A program made the translations under genes and the position numbers. From positions 37,539 through 101,538 of the forward strand of contig NZ_JABSSX010000011.1 in the NCBI RefSeq assembly GCF_013280495.1: a stretch of DNA of 64,000 nucleotides. Direction: 5' to 3'. Source of the DNA: Brevibacterium permense (lineage in GTDB: Bacteria; Actinomycetota; Actinomycetes; Actinomycetales; Brevibacteriaceae). Shown in pieces: positions 41,838 through 50,686 of the stretch (its first letter is position 1; the number at the start of each line of letters is the position of its first letter). Below the pieces are notes generated by a model, which ran no database searches, had not been told where the DNA came from, and saw nothing but the letters and a program-made list of their open reading frames with translations.

Positions 41838-43142
41838 ATGACGAAACTCGACACCGCAGTCACCACTCGTCCCACACGGATCCGCTACATCATCGCGGTT
41901 CTGCTCTTCATCACCGTCGTCATCAACTACATGGACCGGGCAAACCTGTCCATTGCGATGCCGGCACTGTCTCAGGAATTCGATCTGACCACGGGGCAGC
42001 AGGGTCTGCTGCTCTCTGCGTTCGGATGGACCTACGCTGCGATGCAGCTGCCAGGCGGATGGCTCGTCGACCGCGTGCGACCACGCGTGCTCTACGCCTC
42101 GTGCCTGGTGCTGTGGTCCCTGGCCACATTGTTCATGGGAATGTCCGGCGGATTCGTCGCCCTCATAATCCTCCGGCTCATGGTCGGTGGGTTCGAAGCG
42201 CCCGCCTATCCCATCAACAACAAGGTCGCCACCGCGTGGTTCCCGGAGCGCGAACGCGGACGAGTCATCGCCTTCTACACCTCGGGTCAGTTCATCGGAC
42301 TGGCGCTGCTCACCCCTGTGCTGTCGTGGCTGCAGACGGTGCTCACCTGGCACTGGGTATTCATCCTCACCGGCGTCGTCGGCATCATTTGGGCCGCGAT
42401 CTGGTGGTTCGTCTACCGCGAGCCGCGCGACAAGACGGGCGTCAACCAGGCAGAGATCGATCTCATCGCCTCGGGCGGGGGACTGGTCGATGTCGAGACA
42501 GGAGTGAAGAAAGCAGCGAAGCCGAAGCTCAAGTGGTCGGACGTTAAGGTCGTGCTGACACGGCGGAAGCTGTGGGGAATCTACCTCGGCCAGTTCTGCC
42601 TGACCTCGACGCTGTGGTTCTTCCTCACCTGGTTCCCGACCTACCTCGTCGACTACAGGGGGATGGACTACATCGAGTCAGGCTTCATGGCGTCATTGCC
42701 TTTCATTGCAGCGCTCGTCGGTGTGCTTCTCTCCGGGTGGGTCTCCGATCTCATGGTGAAAAAGGGGCTGTCACTGGGTACGGCACGAAAGCTGCCGATC
42801 ATCATCGGTCTGGCGATGACGGTGTTCATGCTCGGAGCCAATTACACTCATTCGTCCGCGTGGGTCATCGTCTTCATGTCGATTGCGTTTTTTGGCAACG
42901 GCTTCGCTTCGATCACCTGGTCGCTGGTGTCTGCGCTGGCTCCGGAACGACTGTTGGGACTGACCGGAGGCATGTTCAACTTCATCGGCAACCTCTCGTC
43001 GATCGCGACCCCGATTGTCATCGGATTCCTCGTCACGGATATCGACTTCGCTCCGGCCTTCGTCTACATGGCTGCAGTCACTATCTTCGGCGTTTTGGCG
43101 TACGTGTTCCTCGTTGGGAAGGTTGAGCGCGTCGAAGAATAG
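41838..43142 (+). CDS. MFS transporter, anion:cation symporter family (galactonate-type)
   Basis: A 434-residue MFS protein with 12 predicted helices. VINYMDRANLSIAMPALSQE near the N-terminus is the hallmark of the ACS subfamily that includes DgoT and hexuronate transporters. GWTYAAMQLPGGWLVDRV is the loop 2-3 motif, and GFEAPAYPINNKVATAWFPE matches too. The ATG at 41838 follows GAGGAGAG, 10 bases after dgoD. It is the probable D-galactonate importer. The C-terminus ends just before a strong hairpin terminator. Confidence 0.86.
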   Translation: MTKLDTAVTTRPTRIRYIIAVLLFITVVINYMDRANLSIAMPALSQEFDLTTGQQGLLLSAFGWTYAAMQLPGGWLVDRVRPRVLYASCLVLWSLATLFMGMSGGFVALIILRLMVGGFEAPAYPINNKVATAWFPERERGRVIAFYTSGQFIGLALLTPVLSWLQTVLTWHWVFILTGVVGIIWAAIWWFVYREPRDKTGVNQAEIDLIASGGGLVDVETGVKKAAKPKLKWSDVKVVLTRRKLWGIYLGQFCLTSTLWFFLTWFPTYLVDYRGMDYIESGFMASLPFIAALVGVLLSGWVSDLMVKKGLSLGTARKLPIIIGLAMTVFMLGANYTHSSAWVIVFMSIAFFGNGFASITWSLVSALAPERLLGLTGGMFNFIGNLSSIATPIVIGFLVTDIDFAPAFVYMAAVTIFGVLAYVFLVGKVERVEE

Positions 43143-43178
43143 GGGACCGGAGTTTGGGTCTCATCCTTTCGGCGGGTT

Positions 43179-43211
43179 GAGGGCTGTCGCAACGTCGTTA
43201 CGACAGCCCTC
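43179..43211 (+). terminator. Hairpin terminator of the galactonate operon
   Basis: GAGGGCTGTCG (43179-43189) and CGACAGCCCTC (43201-43211) form a perfect 11-bp stem with an 11-base loop, 37 bases after the transporter stop. There is no proper T-run after it, which is common for actinobacterial terminators. Confidence 0.7.
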
Positions 43212-43264
43212 AGCGCGTTTGGTTATAGGTCGGACGGTGACGACCCGAGGCGTTCACTCTGATA

Positions 43265-43311
43265 CAACTACGTTGGTTGGGCCCGGCCCTTGTGCAGGTC
43301 AAATGTAGTTG
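43265..43311. repeat. Imperfect inverted repeat in island-edge spacer
   Basis: CAACTACGTT (43265-43274) and AATGTAGTTG (43302-43311) are inverted copies with one mismatch, 27 bases apart. The surrounding spacer 43212-43691 (about 480 bases) has no gene I can defend. It marks the start of the defence-type island, so the repeat could be a relic element end; no partner was found. Confidence 0.35.
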
Positions 43312-43691
43312 AGCCGAGCTTGTGCCGAGTCTCCAATGATGCAGGTCTTTCGCCTGCCTATTGTCGCTCTTGCATCCTGACCGGCTGTGAAGCCGCTTAA
43401 CCTACAACGACACGCTCTAACTGGGCAGTTGGTGAACCACGAGCCGGTTGGATCAAGCCCGGTGAGCTTCATCGTCGAGCTGATTGCGGCCCCGGCATGG
43501 AGGATACATCGGTGACGCGGCGTTGGTCTTGGAATTGCGTGATGCCAGTGCATCGTCTGAAGCTCTTTCGAATGGTGCTCGCAGCAATTGATCCCGAGCG
43601 GAAGCCAGTCGCCGATTTCTGAGTCTGTTCGAAGCACACTATTCTTCTAACAGATGTTCCACTCGTGCGTAGCTCGGCAAAGGAGCCTGTA

Positions 43692-44966
43692 ATGGAATTG
43701 AACGTGTCTGCTGGTGTGATGATGGCGGATGCAATGGGCTCGGTTTACCGATCTTGGAGCGATGCAACTAAGAGGCGCTACGAAGCACTCGCCCAGCATC
43801 AGCTTGGATTCGTTCTCAGACAGCAGGGTGAATTGGCACTTTTCGTCCGGTATGTCTTGAAGCGGCGCGCCAGTGGATGGCTGACAGTCAGCGAGGAGCG
43901 ACTCTCTTCGAGCGGCCGTCGCTTCGACCATGAAATCAGTGATGCGCAGGATCATGTAATCGCTGTCATCGAGGACAAGATCTTCGCCGGATTCTCACCT
44001 GGGCAGATCGAAGCCTACGCAAACGACATCGGTGATGCCAATCGGCGGCCAGTCGTGCTCGTGCTGCTCCCTGAGCACAGGAAACCTTCGTTGAGTGAAC
44101 TGCGAAGAGTCACCCCTAAGGTTGAAGTCAAAGTAGAGAGTTGGAAAGCCGTCTGCACTACTATGGCGGCCGTATCACCCAACGAACATCTGTGGAGAAC
44201 TCTCGGTGACTTCGCTGAGCAGGCAGGTTTGCCGTCGCTACAGGATCTCCCGTCGACCGAAGGGATGAACGATTCTGATCTCGGACGAGACGCGGGCGAC
44301 CTTGTGCGCTCAGCCCAAGCCGTGGCAAAACAGTATTGGGGCAATGAGCGAAGTCCACTGAACTTTTCTTTCCATGGAGGCAACCAGCGGGTATGGATAC
44401 AGTCAGGAATGACGAGTTCAAACTACGGTGTGGAGTTAGACTTCGAATCTAGCCACTGTATTTATGTGGCAAAGAATCGGCCGTCAGATTGGTACGCCAT
44501 GATGATTGGTCAGTTCCGGGGTGGCATTCTGTCGCGACAGGCGGTGGACCGCATCGAGCGTTGGCGACGAAGTGCCGCCAGTAAGTACCCGACTCGGGAG
44601 CTTGATCGATTCTTTGAGGGGTTGCGTTGGTTGGGCACTCGACCGGATCAGTACACCTCGGAAGCGCTCAGAGTGACGGCTGCGGTTTTCCAACCCAGAT
44701 ATTTGACAGGTGCAGCTGTCGAAGCGACCCGCGTCAGGAGTGCACGTGGCAGCCGGCTCGGTGCAGTTCTCACTCTTGAGGCCGGCAACCGTAAGCGCGA
44801 AGTCAGTGCTTTCATTGGTCCTCCTCACGACGAAGACTGGGACCGAGTCGCTGTCTACATCAGCGCTGATTGGAAGGACACTCCCGTGACCGCGTTGCGA
44901 AGTGAGAGCGGTCCTGACTATGTGAGAAGGGTTTGGTCGAAACTTCGTACGGTGCTACATGAATAG
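43692..44966 (+). CDS. PD-(D/E)XK nuclease-like protein
   Basis: A 424-residue protein. Near residues 80-112 the pattern RFDHEISD...VIAVIEDKIFAG followed by QIEAYAND resembles the PD-(D/E)XK nuclease core (Asp, then Glu/Asp-x-Lys, then Gln on the next helix), as in the PDDEXK_4 type. The remaining 300 residues have no motif I know; there is an aromatic-rich stretch near 225-275. AAAGGAG lies 6 bases before the ATG at 43692; a start at 43665 lacks such a site. It stands alone at the left edge of the defence island, next to broken transposase and McrC sequences. A role in DNA defence is inference. Confidence 0.65.
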   Translation: MELNVSAGVMMADAMGSVYRSWSDATKRRYEALAQHQLGFVLRQQGELALFVRYVLKRRASGWLTVSEERLSSSGRRFDHEISDAQDHVIAVIEDKIFAGFSPGQIEAYANDIGDANRRPVVLVLLPEHRKPSLSELRRVTPKVEVKVESWKAVCTTMAAVSPNEHLWRTLGDFAEQAGLPSLQDLPSTEGMNDSDLGRDAGDLVRSAQAVAKQYWGNERSPLNFSFHGGNQRVWIQSGMTSSNYGVELDFESSHCIYVAKNRPSDWYAMMIGQFRGGILSRQAVDRIERWRRSAASKYPTRELDRFFEGLRWLGTRPDQYTSEALRVTAAVFQPRYLTGAAVEATRVRSARGSRLGAVLTLEAGNRKREVSAFIGPPHDEDWDRVAVYISADWKDTPVTALRSESGPDYVRRVWSKLRTVLHE

Positions 44967-44999
44967 CACCGCGGCAGTTCTGTCAGCATGTAGCCGCGA

Positions 45000-45260
45000 T
45001 CAGATGAAGTGCTTGCCTCGGTCTCAGAATTTCAGCGCGTTATCCCGCAAATGTTCGAGTCTCATGTTGATCGCTTCCGTGGGCCCGTTTGGCCTTCTCT
45101 GGGCAATCGAAACACGCCAGAACGTCGAGCAGTCTTCGTCGAAACGTTGCTTGTAGACTCCGCGGTTCTTTCACCACGTTCGAAAAGGTCTTTGCTGGCT
45201 TGACTATCAACTGGCATATGAGAGTGTTCCCCGCCGCTAGTGTGGCCCTCCGGCGCATGT
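45000..45260 (-). pseudogene. ISL3-family transposase remnant, frameshifted
   Basis: The minus strand reads ATFRRRLLDVLACFDCPEK, like the ISL3 stretch TLKRR-DVLAYFDRP. After a frame change it continues GPTEAINMRLEHLRDNALKF before a stop at 45024-45026, matching GPTEAINGRLEHLRGSALGF. The catalytic centre and both ends are missing. It is more diverged than the ISL3 fragment at 10817-11040, so the two come from different insertions. Confidence 0.78.
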
Positions 45261-45273
45261 CGACCCCAACGAA

Positions 45274-45615
45274 TCAATCTAGCCAAGTCGTGATCTGCTC
45301 AAGCTGCGCACGAAGCAAGTCCCAGGGCAGGTTGAGGTCCAAGGTGCGCGCGGATATTCGATTGCCTTGAATGGTGACGTCGAAGTCGGGGTCTAGCCCT
45401 GCATCGGCTCTTGCGTAGAGCAGCATTCCGCTGACTGACCCGTCACGTCCGATGAGATTTCTTTCCCCGTTCGGCCTGTGAGGGGGAGCTCCGGCTTGGT
45501 GTCGCGATAAGTAGGAACCGATCCAATTCCAACAGGCTTCGAGCCCCGGTCCGTTCCCGTTGTCGCGGATACAGGAGCTGGGCATGGCAGCGCAGAACAA
45601 CTCCGGCTGATGCAT
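45274..45615 (-). pseudogene. McrC C-terminal remnant
   Basis: The last 55 codons read GSVSGMLLYARADAGLDPD, then FDVTIQGNRISARTLDLNLP and WDLLRAQLEQITTWLD. This closely resembles the C-terminus of McrC, the nuclease subunit of the McrBC 5-methylcytosine restriction system. A full McrC is about 350-420 residues; here the frame upstream is lost at the 156-bp inverted repeat, and the ATG at 45615 lies inside that repeat with no ribosome site. No McrB ATPase is visible nearby. The system is therefore broken. Confidence 0.7.
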
Positions 45616-45702
45616 GAGTCATCAGGTTTGGTTGCTGCAACCCGGCGTACATTGCCGCTACCGTTTCAGTACACGCGCGCTACCGGAAGCCACTTCCCTA
45701 CA
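45547..45702. repeat. Left copy of 156-bp inverted repeat
   Basis: This segment is the reverse complement of 47659-47814 at 155 of 156 positions (the mismatch is TGCAA here against TGCTA). It flanks the 630-codon gene. It contains two direct copies of CGCTACCG 14 bases apart (near 45657 and 45679). No target duplication is visible outside the pair. Confidence 0.95.
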
Positions 45703-45810
45703 GGGACTTTCACCCGTGGCAGGAAGGGATTCGAAGCTCTCGATAGCTATGTCATAGGCGTGTGGTTCACTGAACCTAAGGCGATGTTGTCCCGAGAGAC
45801 AGGTATGTGA

Positions 45811-47703
45811 ATGGGCAAAAAACAACTGCGCAAAATCACCTTGGGGTTCACGGTGTTGGAATGTCAACGATGCGGCGATCAGCGGCTCGCGACGCAGCGA
45901 TGCGATACGTGCCAAGCCTCCCCAAAGGCACACGAGACGCAAAACGACTTACAACGTCGCCGGCGGGTCGTCGCTGAGTTTCGTCGTGATCGCGCGAACG
46001 TTGACCCTCAAGTATTGAACGCACAACTCAGAAATGAAGATCGTAGCCACTATATCGATTCCGTAATTGAGGCAATTGCAGAGGTTGCTCGTTCACGTCG
46101 AGACGCCACGCAACTGCTTTCAGCTATGTCAGCGCTAGACCAATATGTTGCAGCGTGGCAGCTGGCACTGCCACGACCCATGCGCAATGAGGGCAAGCTG
46201 CGGGCGCAAGCGATGTCTCTTGTAGCTGAGGGGGCTGAGAACCTCATCTCCACGCTTATCGCATCGAACATTCTGGAAGCGCAACGTTTTGAAGAACTGG
46301 CACAGCAGAAGTGGGACCGGGCTGAAGAGTTATTTGCTGATATTGAAAAGCTAGAGAAGCTTTGCGAGACCATCTCGGCTGTTAATGCAAGTCGGGTACT
46401 GAATACCCTTGGCCAAAAGGCGCGAGAATTTGCAGTTCCCGAACACACGCTGCATGCACTTGATGCCGCGCTAGTAGAGGCAACGGGACGTGATGCGGAG
46501 TCGTACAGCGGGATGGGGCTGCAGCTATGGACAGTCCGTCAGCTTTCGCTCGGCGCCTTCGACGCTGATATGGCCGCCGAGATCATTCGGACTACTGAAC
46601 GCGCTGTGTTAGCCAATCCGGCGTGTGGCGAGCTGTTCGAAAGCGAGCTGTGGAAGCGAGGGTATGCGCGCTCGTCGGCGCTGATGTCGGGAGCACTTGC
46701 GAACGTTCAACGAGCGTTGACTGACTCTCAAGCGACCTCCCTGGAGATGGCTCACGAGATGGTCAGCGCCGTCACGACGTACAGAGACAGCACGATTCGT
46801 CATGCTCTAGCAAGCATGTTCGCGTCCTCCGTGGCAGAGTACGCGAGGATGACGAGTAGTAATGCAGGTAAGTTGATCAAGAAGGCAGCGAGTACACATC
46901 CGCATCTCTACCTCAACGAAAATCTCACAGATTCGTTCCGGAAGGCTGGGGCACACGCCGATACCGACTTTGCGGGAGGCCGTTACCTAGTCGGTGGCGA
47001 GAATCTCACCGAAGAGGAGTTCCTAGATCGATACTTGGCCTACGTCGAGAGTGCAGTGTCCATGCAAGTAGGGGTCACTTCAGCGGCCGTGAGTTTAGGG
47101 CTCGACATAGACACCAATCGATATCTCTCACCGCGTGACCGAGAAGTAGCAATAGCCGGCCTAATTGGAATCTACGATCTATGCTTCGAAGATCTAAGAG
47201 AGGATGGCAGTACCATCCGTGTGGATGCTAGAGGGCCGGAGTCGGATTGGATGCCGTTGGCCGCAAGCATCAGCGGAATAGTAGGCGATCACATCGAAGA
47301 TCTCAAGCTTCGAGTTACCGACGGCGGCGAAACATACACCCTCGAAGTACATCTACCTACAGTGAGAATTATGTCCGGCGGGATTGAGGACGTGCCAGTT
47401 CGAGAGGCGATACTTCGCATGGCTGACATTGCATCACTAAGTCGGCTCAACCGAGAGTCAATTTTGCCACTGAGTACATGGTCCAGCATGCTCGACGCTC
47501 TCGAGAAGGAATTGGAGCACGCGCAGCCAGCCGAGTGGATCAGGTCACTAAGGCGATTTCGAGCAGCCGCAGCGGAGGCCGGGATGGTGCAAGTCGCAAG
47601 CAGTTGCACAAACGCCATTCGTGCGCGACGAAGGAGTATCTCACTCGCGCCCCTAAATTGTAGGGAAGTGGCTTCCGGTAGCGCGCGTGTACTGAAACGG
47701 TAG
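45811..47703 (+). CDS. 630-residue unknown protein with N-terminal zinc ribbon, inside inverted repeats
   Basis: The N-terminus has a four-Cys ribbon, ECQRCGDQRLATQRCDTCQ (about 17-35), likely zinc-binding. The rest is almost entirely helical, with charged coiled-coil-like stretches near 45-80 and 150-200 and a central part (250-370) rich in Ala. I recognise no enzyme motif and no membrane segment. The ribosome site is weak (AGGTATG before the ATG). The last 15 residues (REVASGSARVLKR) are encoded by the right inverted repeat, so the original C-terminus may have been replaced. It sits among McrC, nuclease and restriction genes, so a defence role is possible. Composition is intermediate between core and the AT-rich genes to the right. 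Confidence 0.7.
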   Translation: MGKKQLRKITLGFTVLECQRCGDQRLATQRCDTCQASPKAHETQNDLQRRRRVVAEFRRDRANVDPQVLNAQLRNEDRSHYIDSVIEAIAEVARSRRDATQLLSAMSALDQYVAAWQLALPRPMRNEGKLRAQAMSLVAEGAENLISTLIASNILEAQRFEELAQQKWDRAEELFADIEKLEKLCETISAVNASRVLNTLGQKAREFAVPEHTLHALDAALVEATGRDAESYSGMGLQLWTVRQLSLGAFDADMAAEIIRTTERAVLANPACGELFESELWKRGYARSSALMSGALANVQRALTDSQATSLEMAHEMVSAVTTYRDSTIRHALASMFASSVAEYARMTSSNAGKLIKKAASTHPHLYLNENLTDSFRKAGAHADTDFAGGRYLVGGENLTEEEFLDRYLAYVESAVSMQVGVTSAAVSLGLDIDTNRYLSPRDREVAIAGLIGIYDLCFEDLREDGSTIRVDARGPESDWMPLAASISGIVGDHIEDLKLRVTDGGETYTLEVHLPTVRIMSGGIEDVPVREAILRMADIASLSRLNRESILPLSTWSSMLDALEKELEHAQPAEWIRSLRRFRAAAAEAGMVQVASSCTNAIRARRRSISLAPLNCREVASGSARVLKR

Positions 47704-47814
47704 CGGCAATGTACGCCGGGTAGCAGCAACCAAACCTGATGACTCATGCATCAGCCGGAGTTGTTCTGCGCTGCCATGCCCAGCTCCTGTATCCGCGACA
47801 ACGGGAACGGACCG
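47659..47814. repeat. Right copy of 156-bp inverted repeat
   Basis: This is the partner of 45547-45702 in inverted orientation, with one mismatch. It holds the final codons and stop of the 630-residue gene. It also carries the first 23 codons that, in the left copy, lead into the McrC remnant; here that frame ends after 27 codons. The left copy is thus probably the parent and this one the duplicate. Confidence 0.95.
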
Positions 47815-47929
47815 CCATTGCACTCGTGACCCTCTCGTCGGGTCCCGCGCGCGGTGTGGGCGACGTCCAGGGAAGTAGAAAGAATGTCTAGATCGTCCGG
47901 TCCACCAACAATTCCACCGAGGGGCTCCC

Positions 47930-48100
47930 GTGGCAAGTGCTTTCGCGATGCAGTTTAGCCCGAGCACGAGCTGCCCCAAAGACTGCGGTACTTGTACGTG
48001 GTGCGCAGCTGATGTTGGTCGGCTGACACTCGACCGCATACGGCAAGTGAGGTCGGCTATGGAGGCAGGGGCAGAACGCCGATCAAACGTTTTCACATAG
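47930..48100 (+). CDS. Small Cys-rich ORF (56 codons)
   Basis: Starting at GTG 47930, with GAGGGG 5 bases upstream, the frame encodes a 56-residue peptide with STSCPKDCGTCTWCAADVGR near the centre. The four Cys in C-x3-C-x2-C-x2-C spacing could bind a metal. A basic helix follows (LTLDRIRQVRSAMEAGAERR). I do not recognise it. It could be a real small protein or a fragment of a larger decayed gene; the surrounding 350 bases have no other clear gene. Confidence 0.35.
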   Translation: MASAFAMQFSPSTSCPKDCGTCTWCAADVGRLTLDRIRQVRSAMEAGAERRSNVFT

Positions 48101-48108
48101 CCGCACAA

Positions 48109-48156
48109 CCGCTACCGCTTCATTACATGCGTGCTACCGAATACCCGTTCTATACA
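48109..48156. repeat. Third, diverged copy of the inverted-repeat core
   Basis: Forty-eight bases align without gaps with 45655-45702, sharing CCGCTACCG, TACA, GCG, GCTACCG and the closing ACA, with roughly 37 of 48 positions matching. It is in the same orientation as the left repeat. It again carries the paired GCTACCG motif. It lies just before the restriction-modification genes. Confidence 0.65.
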
Positions 48157-48255
48157 CCAAATTGACAGCCATATATCGACTGATTTCTCGAGGTGACAAC
48201 GGTCTAGAAAAATACAACTTCATCCGGGCGAGCGGAGCGAAGAGTACGTAAACGT

Positions 48256-49536
48256 CTACAGAATATTTCCCTTCGCATTATTGTGTCGTTTGCAGAGCAG
48301 CTGACAATTATCTTCACTCGTCTTACCACCCTTAGACCATGGCAAGATGTGGTCCCCGTCCATCTCGACAAAAGACCAGATTTTAGTACCTTCCAGATTC
48401 CTCTTCTCTGGATACTGGGCACAGTCCGGGCAATTCGAAACGTTATTCGACTTTGCCCGTTCTGTCTGAGATTTATGGACACGTTTCTTCGTCGGCGTAT
48501 CGAATGTACGTAGATTTAGTAGCCGTAAGTCGCTTTCATTTCCCAGGACGAATTCGATAATCCCTGAATCGTTCTTGATCTCGTCGTCTGCCAGTAAATC
48601 GAGACAACGGTGCTCAAATTGATCTGGTGTCATTTTGTTATTGTTGCTGACGCCAACGTCATTTTGGTGAGCTAGCCAAAGCTCGTTCCAGTCCTGTTTG
48701 TTCACTTTAAGTCGCGGGGAACCACCATTTGGAAATAGGCCTTCAGCCCACGTGGTTACTGTGTCCATGTGTTGGGTCAGGACATCAATGTCGTTGGATT
48801 TTTGGTGCGAGTCCATGTAGAGATTGATTCTACGATCAGAATCGACCTCGTCCGGGGAGTCGGCTTGACTTACCCAGTCCAAAGCCAGTTCAAGAACGGC
48901 CTGGCGTTTAGCGTCGTTAGTGTTTAAGGGGAGCCACTCCAGCCAGCGTTCCAGACGTTTGTTGTTCGAGGTACGACTAAATGTCTGCTTCGCAGCTGTA
49001 ACGAATGGACCGGAGTACACAGCGTTTCTTAGTTCCTGTTTGGTTAGCGGCTCGCCTGCGATATTTATAGTTTCAAACCACTGTTTAATCTGTGATTCCG
49101 TTCCCTCGCAAACGTAAATTAGAAGCTTGGAATCTAAGATCTTGTTTTGGGCGGTTGAGTCTAGCCCGCCCCAACGCTTTTCATATCCATGGAACAATAC
49201 GGAGTATTGTCCTTCGATGTAGCGTCCGATACTAGTTATCCGCTGTTGACCATCAAGTACCTCATATGGATGGTCGGTTTTTTGCGGATTGTGAACGAAG
49301 TAGAGTAGCCCTAAAGGGTACCCCTGAAGTAAGGACTCGATAACCTTGGACTCTTTAGCTCCCCCATCCATTCCATACACATAGTTTCGTTGATATTCGG
49401 GTTGGATGGTGAGCTGACCTGACCACCCGTAGAGGCCTTTATCTTCGGTGCTGTCCCATTTAAATCCGTCGATTATTTGCCTGACGGTGGTGCCTTGCAG
49501 AAGTTTTGTTCTCATTGCTTGGTTAGATTTACCCAC
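48256..49536 (-). CDS. DUF262-HNH restriction endonuclease-like protein
   Basis: A 426-residue protein. The N-terminal DUF262 (ParB/Srx-like) domain shows [27 protein letters not shown] and the DGQQR box in [16 protein letters not shown]. The C-terminus is an HNH nuclease: paired Cys in NCPDCAQYP, then [19 protein letters not shown] and [11 protein letters not shown]. It overlaps the methyltransferase gene upstream, so they form one operon and a likely restriction-modification pair. I prefer the GTG at 49536 (AAAGAG 7 bases upstream) over TTG 49542 or ATG 49515. The gene is AT-rich compared with the chromosome. Related DUF262 proteins act in GmrSD-type modified-DNA restriction. Confidence 0.8.
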   Translation of the reverse strand: MGKSNQAMRTKLLQGTTVRQIIDGFKWDSTEDKGLYGWSGQLTIQPEYQRNYVYGMDGGAKESKVIESLLQGYPLGLLYFVHNPQKTDHPYEVLDGQQRITSIGRYIEGQYSVLFHGYEKRWGGLDSTAQNKILDSKLLIYVCEGTESQIKQWFETINIAGEPLTKQELRNAVYSGPFVTAAKQTFSRTSNNKRLERWLEWLPLNTNDAKRQAVLELALDWVSQADSPDEVDSDRRINLYMDSHQKSNDIDVLTQHMDTVTTWAEGLFPNGGSPRLKVNKQDWNELWLAHQNDVGVSNNNKMTPDQFEHRCLDLLADDEIKNDSGIIEFVLGNESDLRLLNLRTFDTPTKKRVHKSQTERAKSNNVSNCPDCAQYPEKRNLEGTKIWSFVEMDGDHILPWSKGGKTSEDNCQLLCKRHNNAKGNIL

Positions 49537-50686
49537 GTGCAAGCTCTTTCTCGCTATTGCGGTGTCGAATGAAAATACGCCCGTACTTCAGCTTCCCGTT
49601 GATATAGGGGCCGTCTTTTCCTGTCGATGATGGAATTCCTGCCAGGCCACGAATATTTCCTGCGGCAAGGCCGACAATTTCGAATTGCTCTGGATTATAT
49701 TTGTCTAAAAAGGAAATCGGAACTCCCATGACACCCTCGTGGTCACTGGGAATGGCTTCGGTGAATGACACCTCGATTGCGCTGTAGTTGTCGAATTCAG
49801 GATAGCCACGTTCTCGGATGACTTTTTTAGCCTTTATTTTGGTCTGATTTCGATGTTTTGTGTCCAAGTCGAGCCATTCGTGTCGAACGCCGTGGTCGAT
49901 GTTCGTGAACCAGCAGGAAGTTCCCTGCCGGGTGAAGTTGGCATCGTCAGGTAGGTCTGCGAATTCACCACCCTTTGCTCTGAGCATTCGAATGGCTTTC
50001 GCTCGATCTTTAGGGTCGACAGTTGCGGACGCGGGTATCCGGAAAATCATATCGCTTGAGTTTGCTGTGGCGCCCTTCCACATTAGATTGTCGCGGATTA
50101 GGCGGAAAACATTCTTGTAAGTAATCGCATTTATGTTTCCGATGACGGCATACTTCGTATTGCCTTCATTTACCCAGTCTATAAACTCGCGAAATAGACT
50201 GAATGGTGGATTTGTGACGATGATATCTGCTTGGTCTCTCAGTGCTGACACTTCTTCGCTCCGGAAGTCTCCGTCGCCATCTAGGTATTCCCATCTCATG
50301 TCGTCGCGACGGAACTTGCCAGTTGGGTTTAAGTCGTCACGCTCCAGCACGAGCTTCCTTCCTCGTTGTCTGGATTTGACGGGGTCGTAGTGGGGCGCTG
50401 CAAGTTCTTCCTCGATATCCATGGCGAATAGTGCGTCTTGATTCGAGTTTGGTGCAAAGCTTGTGCAGATGAGTTTTTTAAGTCCCCACTCTTCGAATAC
50501 ATCAGCAAAGAAGTTTCTGAAATTTGACCATTCCGGGTCATCTGCGGGGCATAGAACTACTTTGTCACGGAAGACGTCCTTGTTAAAGTTCCAATATGCT
50601 ACCATTTCTCGTTCGATGTCGGGGTACATAGTGTAGAACTCATCGTTCTTTAGTTTACGCGCCTTGCCCAGGCTCCTATTTGCCAT
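49529..50686 (-). CDS. Adenine-specific methyltransferase, EcoRI family
   Basis: A 385-residue DNA methyltransferase. It starts [20 protein letters not shown], typical of the EcoRI methylase family. [13 protein letters not shown] (about 45-56) occupies the cofactor-binding place, and the catalytic motif [14 protein letters not shown] has NPPF at 159-162, indicating N6-adenine methylation. The ATG at 50686 follows GGAAG. Its end overlaps the DUF262-HNH gene, which would be the nuclease it protects against. The target sequence cannot be read from this. Strong AT bias and position mark the pair as acquired. Confidence 0.85.
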   Translation of the reverse strand: MANRSLGKARKLKNDEFYTMYPDIEREMVAYWNFNKDVFRDKVVLCPADDPEWSNFRNFFADVFEEWGLKKLICTSFAPNSNQDALFAMDIEEELAAPHYDPVKSRQRGRKLVLERDDLNPTGKFRRDDMRWEYLDGDGDFRSEEVSALRDQADIIVTNPPFSLFREFIDWVNEGNTKYAVIGNINAITYKNVFRLIRDNLMWKGATANSSDMIFRIPASATVDPKDRAKAIRMLRAKGGEFADLPDDANFTRQGTSCWFTNIDHGVRHEWLDLDTKHRNQTKIKAKKVIRERGYPEFDNYSAIEVSFTEAIPSDHEGVMGVPISFLDKYNPEQFEIVGLAAGNIRGLAGIPSSTGKDGPYINGKLKYGRIFIRHRNSEKELARG

